Assembly: GCF_000376445.1 (NCBI RefSeq)
Contig: NZ_AQXI01000001.1
Location: 1,210,962 to 1,274,961 of the forward strand
Direction: 5' to 3'
DNA: 64,000 nucleotides
Source: Haladaptatus paucihalophilus DX253
GTDB taxonomy: Archaea; Halobacteriota; Halobacteria; Halobacteriales; Haladaptataceae
Shown: positions 23,912 through 31,421 of the stretch, piece by piece
How the letters are laid out: every line of letters starts with the position of its first letter
Position numbering within the stretch: position 1 is the first letter of the stretch
Made by a program: the position numbers and the translations under genes
Notes under the pieces: model-generated
What the model was told of the DNA's origin: nothing
Seen by the model: the letters and a program-made list of their open reading frames with translations, nothing else
Databases searched by the model: none

Positions 23912-24816
23912 TCGCCCATCACCTCGTTCAAGAGGTCGTCAACGTCGAGGTCGGAGTCGGGGTCGAGGGCGCCGTCGAAGTTGAGGTCGTGGTCGAGGTC
24001 AACGCCGGACTTCGACCGCGATTCGAAGTCCGGGTCGGTGGTGTCGCCTTCCAGCGCGGGCGGACGCCCCACGACGAGCCAGTTCGACCCGAAAAAGCCC
24101 CGCTTGGGGTCGATGTCCTCGAACGTCGCGCCACAGTGCGGGCAGGCGGGTTCGGTCAGCAGCGCGATGGTCACGCTCGTCTCGCACTCGGAGCACTTGG
24201 CGCTCGTGACGCCGTGACGGTTGGCGGTCCGGGCGAGTTCGGCGGTGGCCGCCCGCGTCGCGTTTTGTGCGGCGAGCGTGCGCGCTTGGTCGCGGACGGA
24301 AACGAGCGCACGCGCGAGGACGTCGAGTCGCTCGTCCAGTTCGTCGGTCGTCTCGGTGAGGTAGTCGAGCACCTCCTCGTAGTTCTCGAATCCGGAGTCC
24401 AGTCGTTTCCGGTTCTCGGCCACTCGTTCACGGAGGGCGTCGAGTTCCGGTTCGAGGTCGTCGCCGTCCCCGTCGTCCACCGTCCGACGGAGGTCGGCGA
24501 GTTCGTCGTGAAGACCGGCGAGCTCGTCGCGGAGTTCGGGGTGTTCGTGGTCTTCCGGGGCCTTATCGTCGGCTTCGCGCTTTATCTGGACGACGCGCTC
24601 GCGCACGTCGGTCAACTTCTGCATAAAATCGTCGCGGAGTTCGTCGAGCCTTTCGTCGGAACCGTTCCTCTCGTGGAGCGTCCCGTGCCCCGCGACCAGT
24701 TCGGAGAGGAGGCGCTGGCGGGAGACGCCGAGTTCGTCGGCCGTGTTGGTTAGCCACTGGTCGACCGCTGCCGGAACCTCTTCCGCTGGGACGTGACCCG
24801 CGTCTTCGCTCTCCAT
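23908..24816 (-). CDS. Coiled-coil protein with C-terminal zinc ribbon
   Basis: A 302-residue protein. Residues 15-50 resemble a short helix-turn-helix-like unit (DELGVSRQRLLSELV). Residues 60-205 are predicted coiled coil (LRDELAGLHDELADLRRTVDD). A zinc ribbon follows at about 212-240 (AKCSECETSV and PACPHCGATF), and the tail is very acidic and Asp-rich. It is coupled to the gene at 23510. The mix suggests a DNA- or nucleoid-associated scaffold, but that is inference. Confidence 0.75.
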   Translation of the reverse strand: MESEDAGHVPAEEVPAAVDQWLTNTADELGVSRQRLLSELVAGHGTLHERNGSDERLDELRDDFMQKLTDVRERVVQIKREADDKAPEDHEHPELRDELAGLHDELADLRRTVDDGDGDDLEPELDALRERVAENRKRLDSGFENYEEVLDYLTETTDELDERLDVLARALVSVRDQARTLAAQNATRAATAELARTANRHGVTSAKCSECETSVTIALLTEPACPHCGATFEDIDPKRGFFGSNWLVVGRPPALEGDTTDPDFESRSKSGVDLDHDLNFDGALDPDSDLDVDDLLNEVMGE

Positions 24817-24930
24817 TCGGGTGAATATCCATTTCTCACAGCGCTGACTTAACGTTTCGCCTCGACGGGGGCCGGATTCCGGAAAAGAGGAACGAATTTT
24901 GAAACGACGGTCGAGGCGAGCGTATGGACG

Positions 24931-25782
24931 CTATCGAATTTTACGAACGTTGCTGATGTCCAACCCGTCGCTCTGTATCTCCGTTTCGAAGCGAATGATG
25001 CTCTCTTCCTCGATGCGCGAGAGGACGCCGCGGTACTCGCGGACGAACATGGTCCGAGCGCGCTCGTTGCCGCCGCTCTCCCACTCGAAGGTGATGGTGC
25101 CGTCTGTCGCGCTCATCAGGGCACCCATCTGGCGCTCCGTCAGACTCTCCTGTGCGACGAGGACGAGTATCAGGCCGCCCCACGCCTTGGCCGCCTTCTT
25201 CATGCCCTTGAGGAGCATGACCATCTGGTTCCAATCCACCTGCTCGTCCGGAAGCGACGAGAGGTCGGTCAGCGAATCGACGACGACGAGGTTTCGGGGC
25301 GCGTTCTCGGAGAGGTATTCGCCGAGCGCTTCGAGGACGCCGCGGCGGTCGTGACTGCTCCCGAGGTCGGTGATGGTGCGACGCTTCTCGACGTACCAGT
25401 CGTTCGGAATCGGACTCAGTTGGAAGTACTCGGCCGAGAGATCCTCGAACGAGATGGCGTCCGCCGCCGGACCGACGAGCGTCTCGTCGATGGTGTGCGT
25501 GAGTTCGTCGAATATTTCGGGTTCGTTGGCGGTAAACGAGACGTAGTGAACTTCGTCGGGGAGGTCCGAGTGCGAGTCTATCGGCCCGTAGTGAAGTTCG
25601 AACAGGTCCGAATCGACGTGACCGAGGGCGTTGATGGTCGCGCTCGTGTACGCGAACTCGCGTGCGCCTGCCCCGGCGTCGCCAGCCAACAAGACGACGC
25701 TCCCCGGCGGGGACCCCCCGCCGATGAGCGAGTCGAACTGCGAGACGCCGAACGGGATGCGGTCCATGCGTTCCCCTCTCAT
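24931..25782 (-). CDS. KaiC/RAD55-like ATPase (HTR-like protein) with degenerate Walker A
   Basis: A 283-residue RecA-superfamily protein. The start IPFGVSQFDSLIGGGSPPGSVVLLAG is classic KaiC/RAD55. However, the P-loop reads GDAGAGAREF (34-43), with Ala-Arg in place of Lys-Thr/Ser. A Walker B-like strand NLVVVDSLTDLSS and the terminal REYRGVLSRIEEESIIRFE are kept. Haloarchaeal members are often labelled HTR-like, from gene context with sensory transducers. Probably a regulatory ATP-sensing or non-hydrolysing protein. ATGA overlap with the upstream beta-RFAP synthase gene. Confidence 0.82.
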   Translation of the reverse strand: MRGERMDRIPFGVSQFDSLIGGGSPPGSVVLLAGDAGAGAREFAYTSATINALGHVDSDLFELHYGPIDSHSDLPDEVHYVSFTANEPEIFDELTHTIDETLVGPAADAISFEDLSAEYFQLSPIPNDWYVEKRRTITDLGSSHDRRGVLEALGEYLSENAPRNLVVVDSLTDLSSLPDEQVDWNQMVMLLKGMKKAAKAWGGLILVLVAQESLTERQMGALMSATDGTITFEWESGGNERARTMFVREYRGVLSRIEEESIIRFETEIQSDGLDISNVRKIR

Positions 25783-26756
25783 TCCTGACGCTTACCGTTT
25801 ACGCTCGCTCCGGCGTTTCGGGGCGAAGTGAGCAACACGTCTCCGGCGACGCCCGCGGAATCGAGCGCGTTTCGAGCCGCCTCGACGGCTCCGTCGGCCA
25901 ACGTCCGCGTGGTCACGCCGTACACCGCGGGTCCCCACGACGACTGCCCGGCACCGAACACCGACGGGGAGGATTCCATGGCGGTGACGAGTTCGCCGAC
26001 GGGTGGCCGATAGACGCCTCCCTGTTCGTCGGCGTACCACGCGCCGTTTCGGCGACCGATCTCCGCGACCGCACTGCCGAACCGGTCCGGGTCCCCGTCC
26101 GCAATCGCCGGAAGCAACCGACGGAGGAGTATCGAGGAGACGTCCTCGGCGATTGTCGGGTCCGCGCGTTCGACGACCGAGCGCATGCTCGCGTCCTCGT
26201 CGTCGCCGCTCCGACCGGGTTCGGCGTCCGGGAGGACGAGCACGAACCGCCAGTCGTCGGGAACGTCGTGTCGCGCGACGACGGGGGGGACCGACCAGTC
26301 GCCGCGTGCGGGACGAGCCGTGGTAAAGCGTTCCGTGGGATGTCCGGCGTCAACGACGAAACCACCGCGCTCGAACGTCGAGACGCCGATTCCGCTCCTC
26401 CCCGCCCTGTCGAGGGCGGGCGCGTGCTCGCGGACCGCCGGGTCGTCGCCGTAGGCGTGGGCGACGGTGGCGAAGACGGCCAGCGCGAGTTGCGTCCCGC
26501 TCCCGAGTCCGACGTGTCTCGGCAGCGTCCGGTGAACTCGAACGTCCGCGCCGGGGACGGAGAGCAAGTCCGTAGCCCTGCTCGCGTACTCGCGTGCACA
26601 CGGGTCGTCACAGCGCACCTCGTCTGCCGGTGTCGCCTCGACGGAGACGGTCGGCGAGGAGAGAGCGACCCCCAACCCGCCGTACAATCGCTCGTGGGCG
26701 AGTGAGAGGTTCTGAAAGCCGAAATGGAGTCGCCCCCCGACCGTCACCTGTGCCAT
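25779..26756 (-). CDS. Beta-ribofuranosylaminobenzene 5'-phosphate synthase-like (GHMP fold)
   Basis: A 325-residue GHMP-superfamily protein. It starts with GRLHFGFQNLS, has the glycine-rich ATP/PRPP-binding loop LPRHVGLGSGTQLALAV at about 78-95, and the late motif FGAGQSSWGPAVYG. In methanogens this enzyme condenses PRPP with 4-hydroxybenzoate in the first committed step of methanopterin synthesis. Haloarchaea use folate-type cofactors, so the product here may differ. It is coupled to the KaiC-like gene. Confidence 0.8.
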   Translation of the reverse strand: MAQVTVGGRLHFGFQNLSLAHERLYGGLGVALSSPTVSVEATPADEVRCDDPCAREYASRATDLLSVPGADVRVHRTLPRHVGLGSGTQLALAVFATVAHAYGDDPAVREHAPALDRAGRSGIGVSTFERGGFVVDAGHPTERFTTARPARGDWSVPPVVARHDVPDDWRFVLVLPDAEPGRSGDDEDASMRSVVERADPTIAEDVSSILLRRLLPAIADGDPDRFGSAVAEIGRRNGAWYADEQGGVYRPPVGELVTAMESSPSVFGAGQSSWGPAVYGVTTRTLADGAVEAARNALDSAGVAGDVLLTSPRNAGASVNGKRQE

Positions 26757-26839
26757 ACCTAGCGGTCAGTCGAGAGCAGGATGGCGATTTCGGCAGTGGC
26801 AAATTACCGCGCTATCTCCCGGTGCGCGTGAAAGAAGCG

Positions 26840-27796
26840 CTACTCCATGTGGTCCAAAACGTACTCCGCCGCGCGGTCCGCGCCGTTTTCGTACTCGGGT
26901 GATTCGGGGGGATGGCGCACCGCGCGGGTGACGTGCGGAATCGAGTGTTCGATTTGGAACCCGCGAAGGCCGCGGCGTTCGATGACCCGCGAGACGCCGT
27001 GTTGCTCGTCGGTGAACGGGTAGATGATACAGGGCGTCCCGGCGACGGCGGCCTCCATCACGGTGGAGTAGCCCGAGCAGACGACGACGTTCGCGGCCTG
27101 AATCCACGGAAGGAGCGACGGCACCGACTCCCAGCCGTCGTGACCGACGAGGGTCACGTCGTTGCCGTCGTCTTCGAGGGCGCGGGCGAGTTCCGCGAAG
27201 TTGGTCGTGTAGGTGCTCGGAACGAGGAGCACGTCGATGTCGTCGGGAGGCTCCTCGCCGTTGGGTTCGAGGGCGATGGGAGGGATGTGGACGACGCCCG
27301 GCGGGTCGCCGCGGTCCGGCGGCCACACGGCGGGATAGAAGAACGCGTGCGACACCGAAATCTGGTAGCGGTTGAGAATCCACGTGAACACCTCTTCGAT
27401 GGCGGCGTCGTAGTAGGATGCGGCGTTGTGGGTGAGAACGTACAGCGGCGTATCGGTGCAGTGGGCCGCCATCGCGGCGAACATGTCGTCCGTCACGAGG
27501 GCGGCAGGGTCTTCGCGGCGGAGCCATCGAACGAAGTCGAACACCCGCCGACCGCTGTTCGGAACGCTTCGAGTCACCACGTCGAGAATCGACCCGCCCT
27601 GATAGTCACCAATGTAATCGACCGTCGCCGGACGGTAGACCTCGTAGCCGTTGTGCTCGATGAACTGGGACCCCGGACCACCGCCTGCGAGGACGACATC
27701 CGTCTCCGGCCCTTCCAATGCTTGTGCCACCGCAAGCATCCGGGTCGCGTGCCCCGCGCCTTCCGGATAATGTGCGACAGCAACGGTCCGGCTCAT
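26840..27796 (-). CDS. MJ1255/VC2487-family glycosyltransferase
   Basis: A 318-residue GT-B-type transferase. The N terminus is MSRTVAVAHYPEGAGHATRMLAVAQAL with the substrate loop EGAGHATR, and the C-terminal donor site is CSGYSTVMEAAVAGTPCIIYPFTDEQHG. Similar UDP-sugar-using proteins of the MJ1255/VC2487 type have undefined substrates. The ATG at 27796 fits the family start. It lies between a GHMP enzyme and a methyltransferase on the same strand but with gaps over 50 bases. Confidence 0.82.
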   Translation of the reverse strand: MSRTVAVAHYPEGAGHATRMLAVAQALEGPETDVVLAGGGPGSQFIEHNGYEVYRPATVDYIGDYQGGSILDVVTRSVPNSGRRVFDFVRWLRREDPAALVTDDMFAAMAAHCTDTPLYVLTHNAASYYDAAIEEVFTWILNRYQISVSHAFFYPAVWPPDRGDPPGVVHIPPIALEPNGEEPPDDIDVLLVPSTYTTNFAELARALEDDGNDVTLVGHDGWESVPSLLPWIQAANVVVCSGYSTVMEAAVAGTPCIIYPFTDEQHGVSRVIERRGLRGFQIEHSIPHVTRAVRHPPESPEYENGADRAAEYVLDHME

Positions 27797-27854
27797 GGCC
27801 AACTGTCCTCCCTGCCGTGGGAAGTATATTTGGATTTCCTGTTTTGGAAGAAAA

Positions 27855-28586
27855 TCAGTCGCAGTCGATGGCGAGGATTTCCGTCGCACCGCGTTGGAAC
27901 TCGAACGGAACGGAGCGAATCTCGACGCCGTACCCGTCCGACCGAAGGGAATCGAGGAGGTCGTCCAGCCGCGGGTACGGCGTTCCCTCGAAGTCCGCGA
28001 GAGGGTAGACGCGAACTTCATCGGCGGTGACGCGAGCGAGTTCGCGGAGCGACTCAACGTGGAATTCGTGGCTCAGTCGGTCGGCGTACAGGAAGAGCAA
28101 ATGCGCCGAGAGCGTGTGCGTGAACGCGTCGTCCTCGAACGGGAGGTCGGGAAGTTTGGCGGGAACGTACCGACCGGAGGCGAGTCCGGCGGGGTAGTCC
28201 TTCAGGAACGTCTCGTAGGCCTCGGTCCAGTGGTCTCGAAGGCCGTCAACGTCGCCGTAGTAGTCCCACTCGAACAACTCCTCCGCGTCGTCGAACCCCT
28301 CGAGTGCCATCTCGATGTCGAGCTCGCCGCGCGTATCGAGCTCGCCGTAGTCACCCCGATACATGACGTCCGCGCCGACCGCAGAGAGTCCCCGTTGGGT
28401 CGCCTCCGCGACGAACGCACACGCGCCGGAGGGACAGTCGAGTATCCGCCCCCCGTCGAGTCGGTGGAGGTCGAGATCGAACATTCGAACGTACTCCTCG
28501 AACGTTCGCCCGATGAACGCCACATCCTCGATTTCGTACGTTTCATCGTCCGACGAGGATTCAAACGATTCGTCATCGGTGATCAT
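27855..28586 (-). CDS. Class I SAM-dependent methyltransferase
   Basis: A 243-residue protein with SAM-binding motif I in RILDCPSGACAFVAEA (about 48-63), acidic loop VGADVMYRG, and the late block LPFEDDAFTHTLSAHLLFLY that is typical of class I enzymes. The first 30 residues are acidic and Ser-rich. The substrate is unknown. The gene starts at the left edge of an AT-rich intergenic region. Confidence 0.83.
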   Translation of the reverse strand: MITDDESFESSSDDETYEIEDVAFIGRTFEEYVRMFDLDLHRLDGGRILDCPSGACAFVAEATQRGLSAVGADVMYRGDYGELDTRGELDIEMALEGFDDAEELFEWDYYGDVDGLRDHWTEAYETFLKDYPAGLASGRYVPAKLPDLPFEDDAFTHTLSAHLLFLYADRLSHEFHVESLRELARVTADEVRVYPLADFEGTPYPRLDDLLDSLRSDGYGVEIRSVPFEFQRGATEILAIDCD

Positions 28587-28791
28587 ATTAAGAATTTGAA
28601 TATTGTAAATAATAAACCTAGGGGTTCACACATATATGATATCAAAGAACAAGAGCAGGAATCATATATTGTATGAGTAAGGAGTTCTCTCCGCTTGCTT
28701 GCCAATCCAGTGGTTACAAAATATTTACTATTTCTAGTTATTTAATCTGATAATAGTAAGTTATTTAATATACGTTTCTGAAATAATTTTC
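28587..28791. promoter_or_regulatory. AT-rich divergent promoter with an inverted repeat
   Basis: These 205 bases separate divergent genes. CATATATGAT at 28631-28640 pairs with ATCATATATT at 28661-28670 (9 of 10), a possible operator. A TATA element (TTTAATATA, 28764-28772) precedes the ATG at 28792 by 20-28 bases. No coding potential is seen. Confidence 0.55.
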
Positions 28792-29316
28792 ATGCCTCAA
28801 ATGGCAGCGGCAAACACGCAAGTAAAAGGAGACTCTCTCACATCCGTCGTACAAGCTGTCTCTCGGCTATCGGAAGCGTACCGGAAGCGCGTTCTCGACG
28901 TGTTGGACAAAAACGGCGTTCCTGAACCACAGGTGGGTGAATGGTACTCGCTCCCGGCAGCGATAGATTCGCTCGACGAACTCGTCGACGGTATCGGCCC
29001 GCGAACCGTCAAGACCATCGGGAAGGAGATCCCCGAAACCGTAGAGTGGCCACCACAAATCGACTCCGTAGAGGCCGGATTGACCGGGCTCGACGACGTG
29101 TATCAGATGTATCACCGCGGTGGAGACGTCGGCTACTACGAGTTCGAGAAGACCGGCGAAACGGAGGGACGAATGATCTGTGAAACTCCGTACCCGTCCC
29201 CGATGGATCAAGGAATCGTCGAAGGTATCGTCAAGAAGTTCAACGACAGCGGCGCATTCGTCGAAGTCGAGCGGGACGAAACGGCGAGCAAACGAACGTT
29301 CGACGTTTCGTGGTAA
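28792..29316 (+). CDS. Unknown protein A of a tandem pair (possible heme-NO-binding/V4R-like sensor)
   Basis: A 174-residue soluble protein. The N-terminal half is helical (VVQAVSRLSEAYRKRVLDVL, VGEWYSLPAAIDSLDEL, IGPRTVKTIGKEIPE), and the C-terminal half has HRGGDVGYYEFEKTGETEGR and ends with FDVSW. The layout, a helical bundle followed by an alpha/beta segment ending in a V-x-W strand, recalls HNOB/V4R-related ligand-binding modules (such as DUF2378), but this is weak. It has a close paralogue 87 bases downstream. Confidence 0.65.
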   Translation: MPQMAAANTQVKGDSLTSVVQAVSRLSEAYRKRVLDVLDKNGVPEPQVGEWYSLPAAIDSLDELVDGIGPRTVKTIGKEIPETVEWPPQIDSVEAGLTGLDDVYQMYHRGGDVGYYEFEKTGETEGRMICETPYPSPMDQGIVEGIVKKFNDSGAFVEVERDETASKRTFDVSW

Positions 29317-29402
29317 TCGAGCGCACGCCAATTACCAACCGAATTCTATTGTATATTTTCTTATAATAAAACAAATATTCTACAGATGAAAACTATCCTC
29401 GT

Positions 29403-29954
29403 GTGCATATTTCGGAACGACGCGGAACGGACATCAGTAGCATCGAAGTAGAAGGGCGAGCGGTTTCTTCCATCGTCAGGGGAGTCGGGTCCTTCTCCGA
29501 TGCGTACGAGCGGCGGGCGCTTTCCATCCTCGAAGAGAACGGAATCCCGAAACCACAACCCGGCGAGTGGTATCCGATGGAGTCGTATCTCGACGCATTC
29601 GACAAACTGGCCGAGACGGTCGGACCGAGGACGGTGACGAAGATAGGGACGAAAATACCCGACGTCGTGGAGTGGCCGTCGGCGGTCGATTCGGTGGAGA
29701 GTGCCCTCTCGAGCGTGGACGACGTGTACCAGATGAACCACCGCGGCGGGGAGGTCGGCTACTACGAGTTCGAGAAGACGGGCGAAACCGAGGGACGAAT
29801 GGTGTGCGTGAATCCGTATCCACCGGAGTTGAACAGGGGTCTCATCACCGGCGTCGTCGAGACGTGGGGTGACGAGGACGCCGACGTCGAGGCGGTATTT
29901 CGGGGGTCGAGAGACGGGATGCAGCTGGTGACGTACGTGGTTTCGTGGCAGTAG
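29403..29954 (+). CDS. Unknown protein B of the tandem pair (paralogue of the gene at 28792)
   Basis: A 183-residue paralogue sharing GEWYPMESYLDAFDKL, GPRTVTKIGTKIPD, VYQMNHRGGEVGYYEFEKTGETEGRM and the terminal VVSW with protein A. The first in-frame start is GTG at 29403; an ATG at 29386 is out of frame, so an early frameshift or GTG usage must be assumed. AT-rich DNA with a TATA-like ATAATAAAA lies at about 29362-29372. The unequal N termini suggest divergence after tandem duplication. Confidence 0.62.
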   Translation: MHISERRGTDISSIEVEGRAVSSIVRGVGSFSDAYERRALSILEENGIPKPQPGEWYPMESYLDAFDKLAETVGPRTVTKIGTKIPDVVEWPSAVDSVESALSSVDDVYQMNHRGGEVGYYEFEKTGETEGRMVCVNPYPPELNRGLITGVVETWGDEDADVEAVFRGSRDGMQLVTYVVSWQ

Positions 29955-29967
29955 CCGACACCCGACA

Positions 29968-31032
29968 TCAGCGTGGCGAGGTGTACTCCATGCCGAGAAA
30001 GTCGCGGGCCTGGTCGGGGTCCGTGATGACCTCTCGGCCGAGCAACTCGGCGAACTGCACGGCGAGTTCGATGATTTCGGTGTTGTCCTGAATCACCTCG
30101 TTCCGGTGCGGGTATCGCCAGTAGGTGTCCTCGATACCGACGCGGACAACGTTCGCACCCGCGAGCAGTCCGAGGACGAGCGTCGGAAGCCAGTTTCGCC
30201 CGCCGGGGTTGACGCCGACGATGGCGTCGTCGATGGTCTCGCGGGCGTTGTAGATGGAGGAGATGACGTTGAGATACGACCACGGGTCGTTGTTCGTCGT
30301 CTGGGAGTGGTGTGCGCCCAGATAGAGGTTCAACATGTGCGAATCCTCCTCCACCTCGCCCTTCTCGAACAGTCGATGTTTCAAGTCGTAGAGGACGTGC
30401 GTGTCGTACAACTGGAACACCGGTTTGACCCCGTTTTCTTGGAAGAACCGAACGCCCTCCGTGATGGCCGACGGAGAGTGATAGGTACCAGCGCCGAACA
30501 ACCCCATCGGAAGGACGACCGAACCCTGGCAGTACTTGTTCCCGTCGCCCATGCGGAGCAGTTTCTCCGTCGCCGTCACGTAATCGGCGTGCGGGCCGGT
30601 CATCCACGTCTGACTCGTCGTAATCACCTCACCGCACGCCTCGAACACGGGGTCCAGCACCTCGGCGAGCAGTTCCGGACTCTCCCACTGGGGCCGCCGC
30701 TCCTCGTTTCGCGGGTGGACGTGCACCGCGGCGGCACCCGCCTCGATACCCTCGATGAGTCCCAGACTCTGTTCTTCGAGCGTGTCCGGGACGGCGGGGT
30801 AGTGCTCGCCACCGGCCTGCCATCCGGGGTAGGCGCATTCGATGACGACCGGCCCGCCCATCGTGTCGATCGGCTCCTCGCGGTGGACCGGGAAGAACTC
30901 CTTCGCCATCTCGGGAGTGAACGTCGGCGACGATTCGAGTTCGTCGAACGACAAATCGTCGTAGAGATTTCGATGGAGGGCGTCGCGTCTGCCATCCCTA
31001 CCGGCCGCTCCGGTTGGTTCTTTTTTCGACAT
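29968..31032 (-). CDS. BKACE family (3-keto-5-aminohexanoate cleavage enzyme, DUF849)
   Basis: A 354-residue TIM-barrel enzyme. The Zn-binding motif AAAVHVHPRNEE and upstream IECAYPGWQAGG are intact, as are HLMNLYLGAHH-like and GVNPGGRNWLPT segments. The family condenses beta-keto acids with acetyl-CoA to give a CoA ester and acetoacetate. It is longer than the usual 270-310 residues because of an N-terminal extension of about 40 residues. No lysine-degradation partners are nearby, so the substrate is open. Confidence 0.85.
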   Translation of the reverse strand: MSKKEPTGAAGRDGRRDALHRNLYDDLSFDELESSPTFTPEMAKEFFPVHREEPIDTMGGPVVIECAYPGWQAGGEHYPAVPDTLEEQSLGLIEGIEAGAAAVHVHPRNEERRPQWESPELLAEVLDPVFEACGEVITTSQTWMTGPHADYVTATEKLLRMGDGNKYCQGSVVLPMGLFGAGTYHSPSAITEGVRFFQENGVKPVFQLYDTHVLYDLKHRLFEKGEVEEDSHMLNLYLGAHHSQTTNNDPWSYLNVISSIYNARETIDDAIVGVNPGGRNWLPTLVLGLLAGANVVRVGIEDTYWRYPHRNEVIQDNTEIIELAVQFAELLGREVITDPDQARDFLGMEYTSPR

Positions 31033-31168
31033 ATCTAACTGGTTGTACCACCGTTATTTCAATCTTCTCTTAATATTATAAACTATGGAAACAAATATGT
31101 CCAATGGTGGTAATACCCAGACATACTCGACACTCACGGAACAACACGGTACATCGAACTCCGAAGTA

Positions 31169-31199
31169 ATCCGTCAGCGTACGAGCATCGTTGACGGAT
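31169..31199 (+). repeat. Inverted repeat ATCCGTCA/TGACGGAT
   Basis: ATCCGTCA (31169-31176) and TGACGGAT (31192-31199) form a perfect 8-bp stem with a 15-base loop. It lies between tRNA-Pro and the leftward BKACE gene and may be a terminator or operator. Confidence 0.45.
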
Positions 31200-31261
31200 G
31201 AGCGACCACCGAACGACTCGCTCCGCTCGCCGTTCGTAGTCCAATCAAAGAATGGGACCAC

Positions 31262-31289
31262 GGAAAAGACTCGCTTCGCTCGTCTTTCC
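31262..31289 (-). terminator. Hairpin 3' of tRNA-Pro
   Basis: On the minus strand GGAAAGAC pairs with GTCTTTTCC around the loop GAGCGAAGCGA. It starts 18 bases past the tRNA 3' end. It could end or protect the tRNA precursor. A related sequence (31211-31235) with a similar loop follows. Confidence 0.4.
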
Positions 31290-31306
31290 TGCTCCCAACA
31301 GAAGTA

Positions 31307-31377
31307 TGGGACCGCCGAGAGTCGAACTCGAGTCCTACGGACCCCATCCGCAGAGGATACCACTACCCCACGGTCCC
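31307..31377 (-). tRNA. tRNA-Pro (anticodon GGG)
   Basis: The minus strand folds as a complete cloverleaf of 71 bases. The acceptor stem is GGGACCG/CGGTCCC with discriminator A. The T loop TTCGACT is closed by TCGAG/CTCGG, and the anticodon stem TGCGG/CCGTA holds the loop ATGGGGT, giving anticodon GGG (proline codons CCC/CCU). There is no intron and no encoded CCA. Part of its 3' end is echoed at 31253. Confidence 0.88.
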
Positions 31378-31421
31378 GCTACATTCTGCAAAAGGAGAGT
31401 GCCTATGTTAAGCCCTTCGTT

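Noticed and set aside
26912-28030. 372-codon plus-strand frame opposite the glycosyltransferase
   Set aside because: Shadow frame crossing the gene boundary with no recognised domain.
31211-31236. Second hairpin-like GAACG...CGTTC next to tRNA-Pro
   Set aside because: Only a 5-bp stem; the shared loop sequence looks like a common haloarchaeal GC-rich motif, so it is not listed as a separate terminator.
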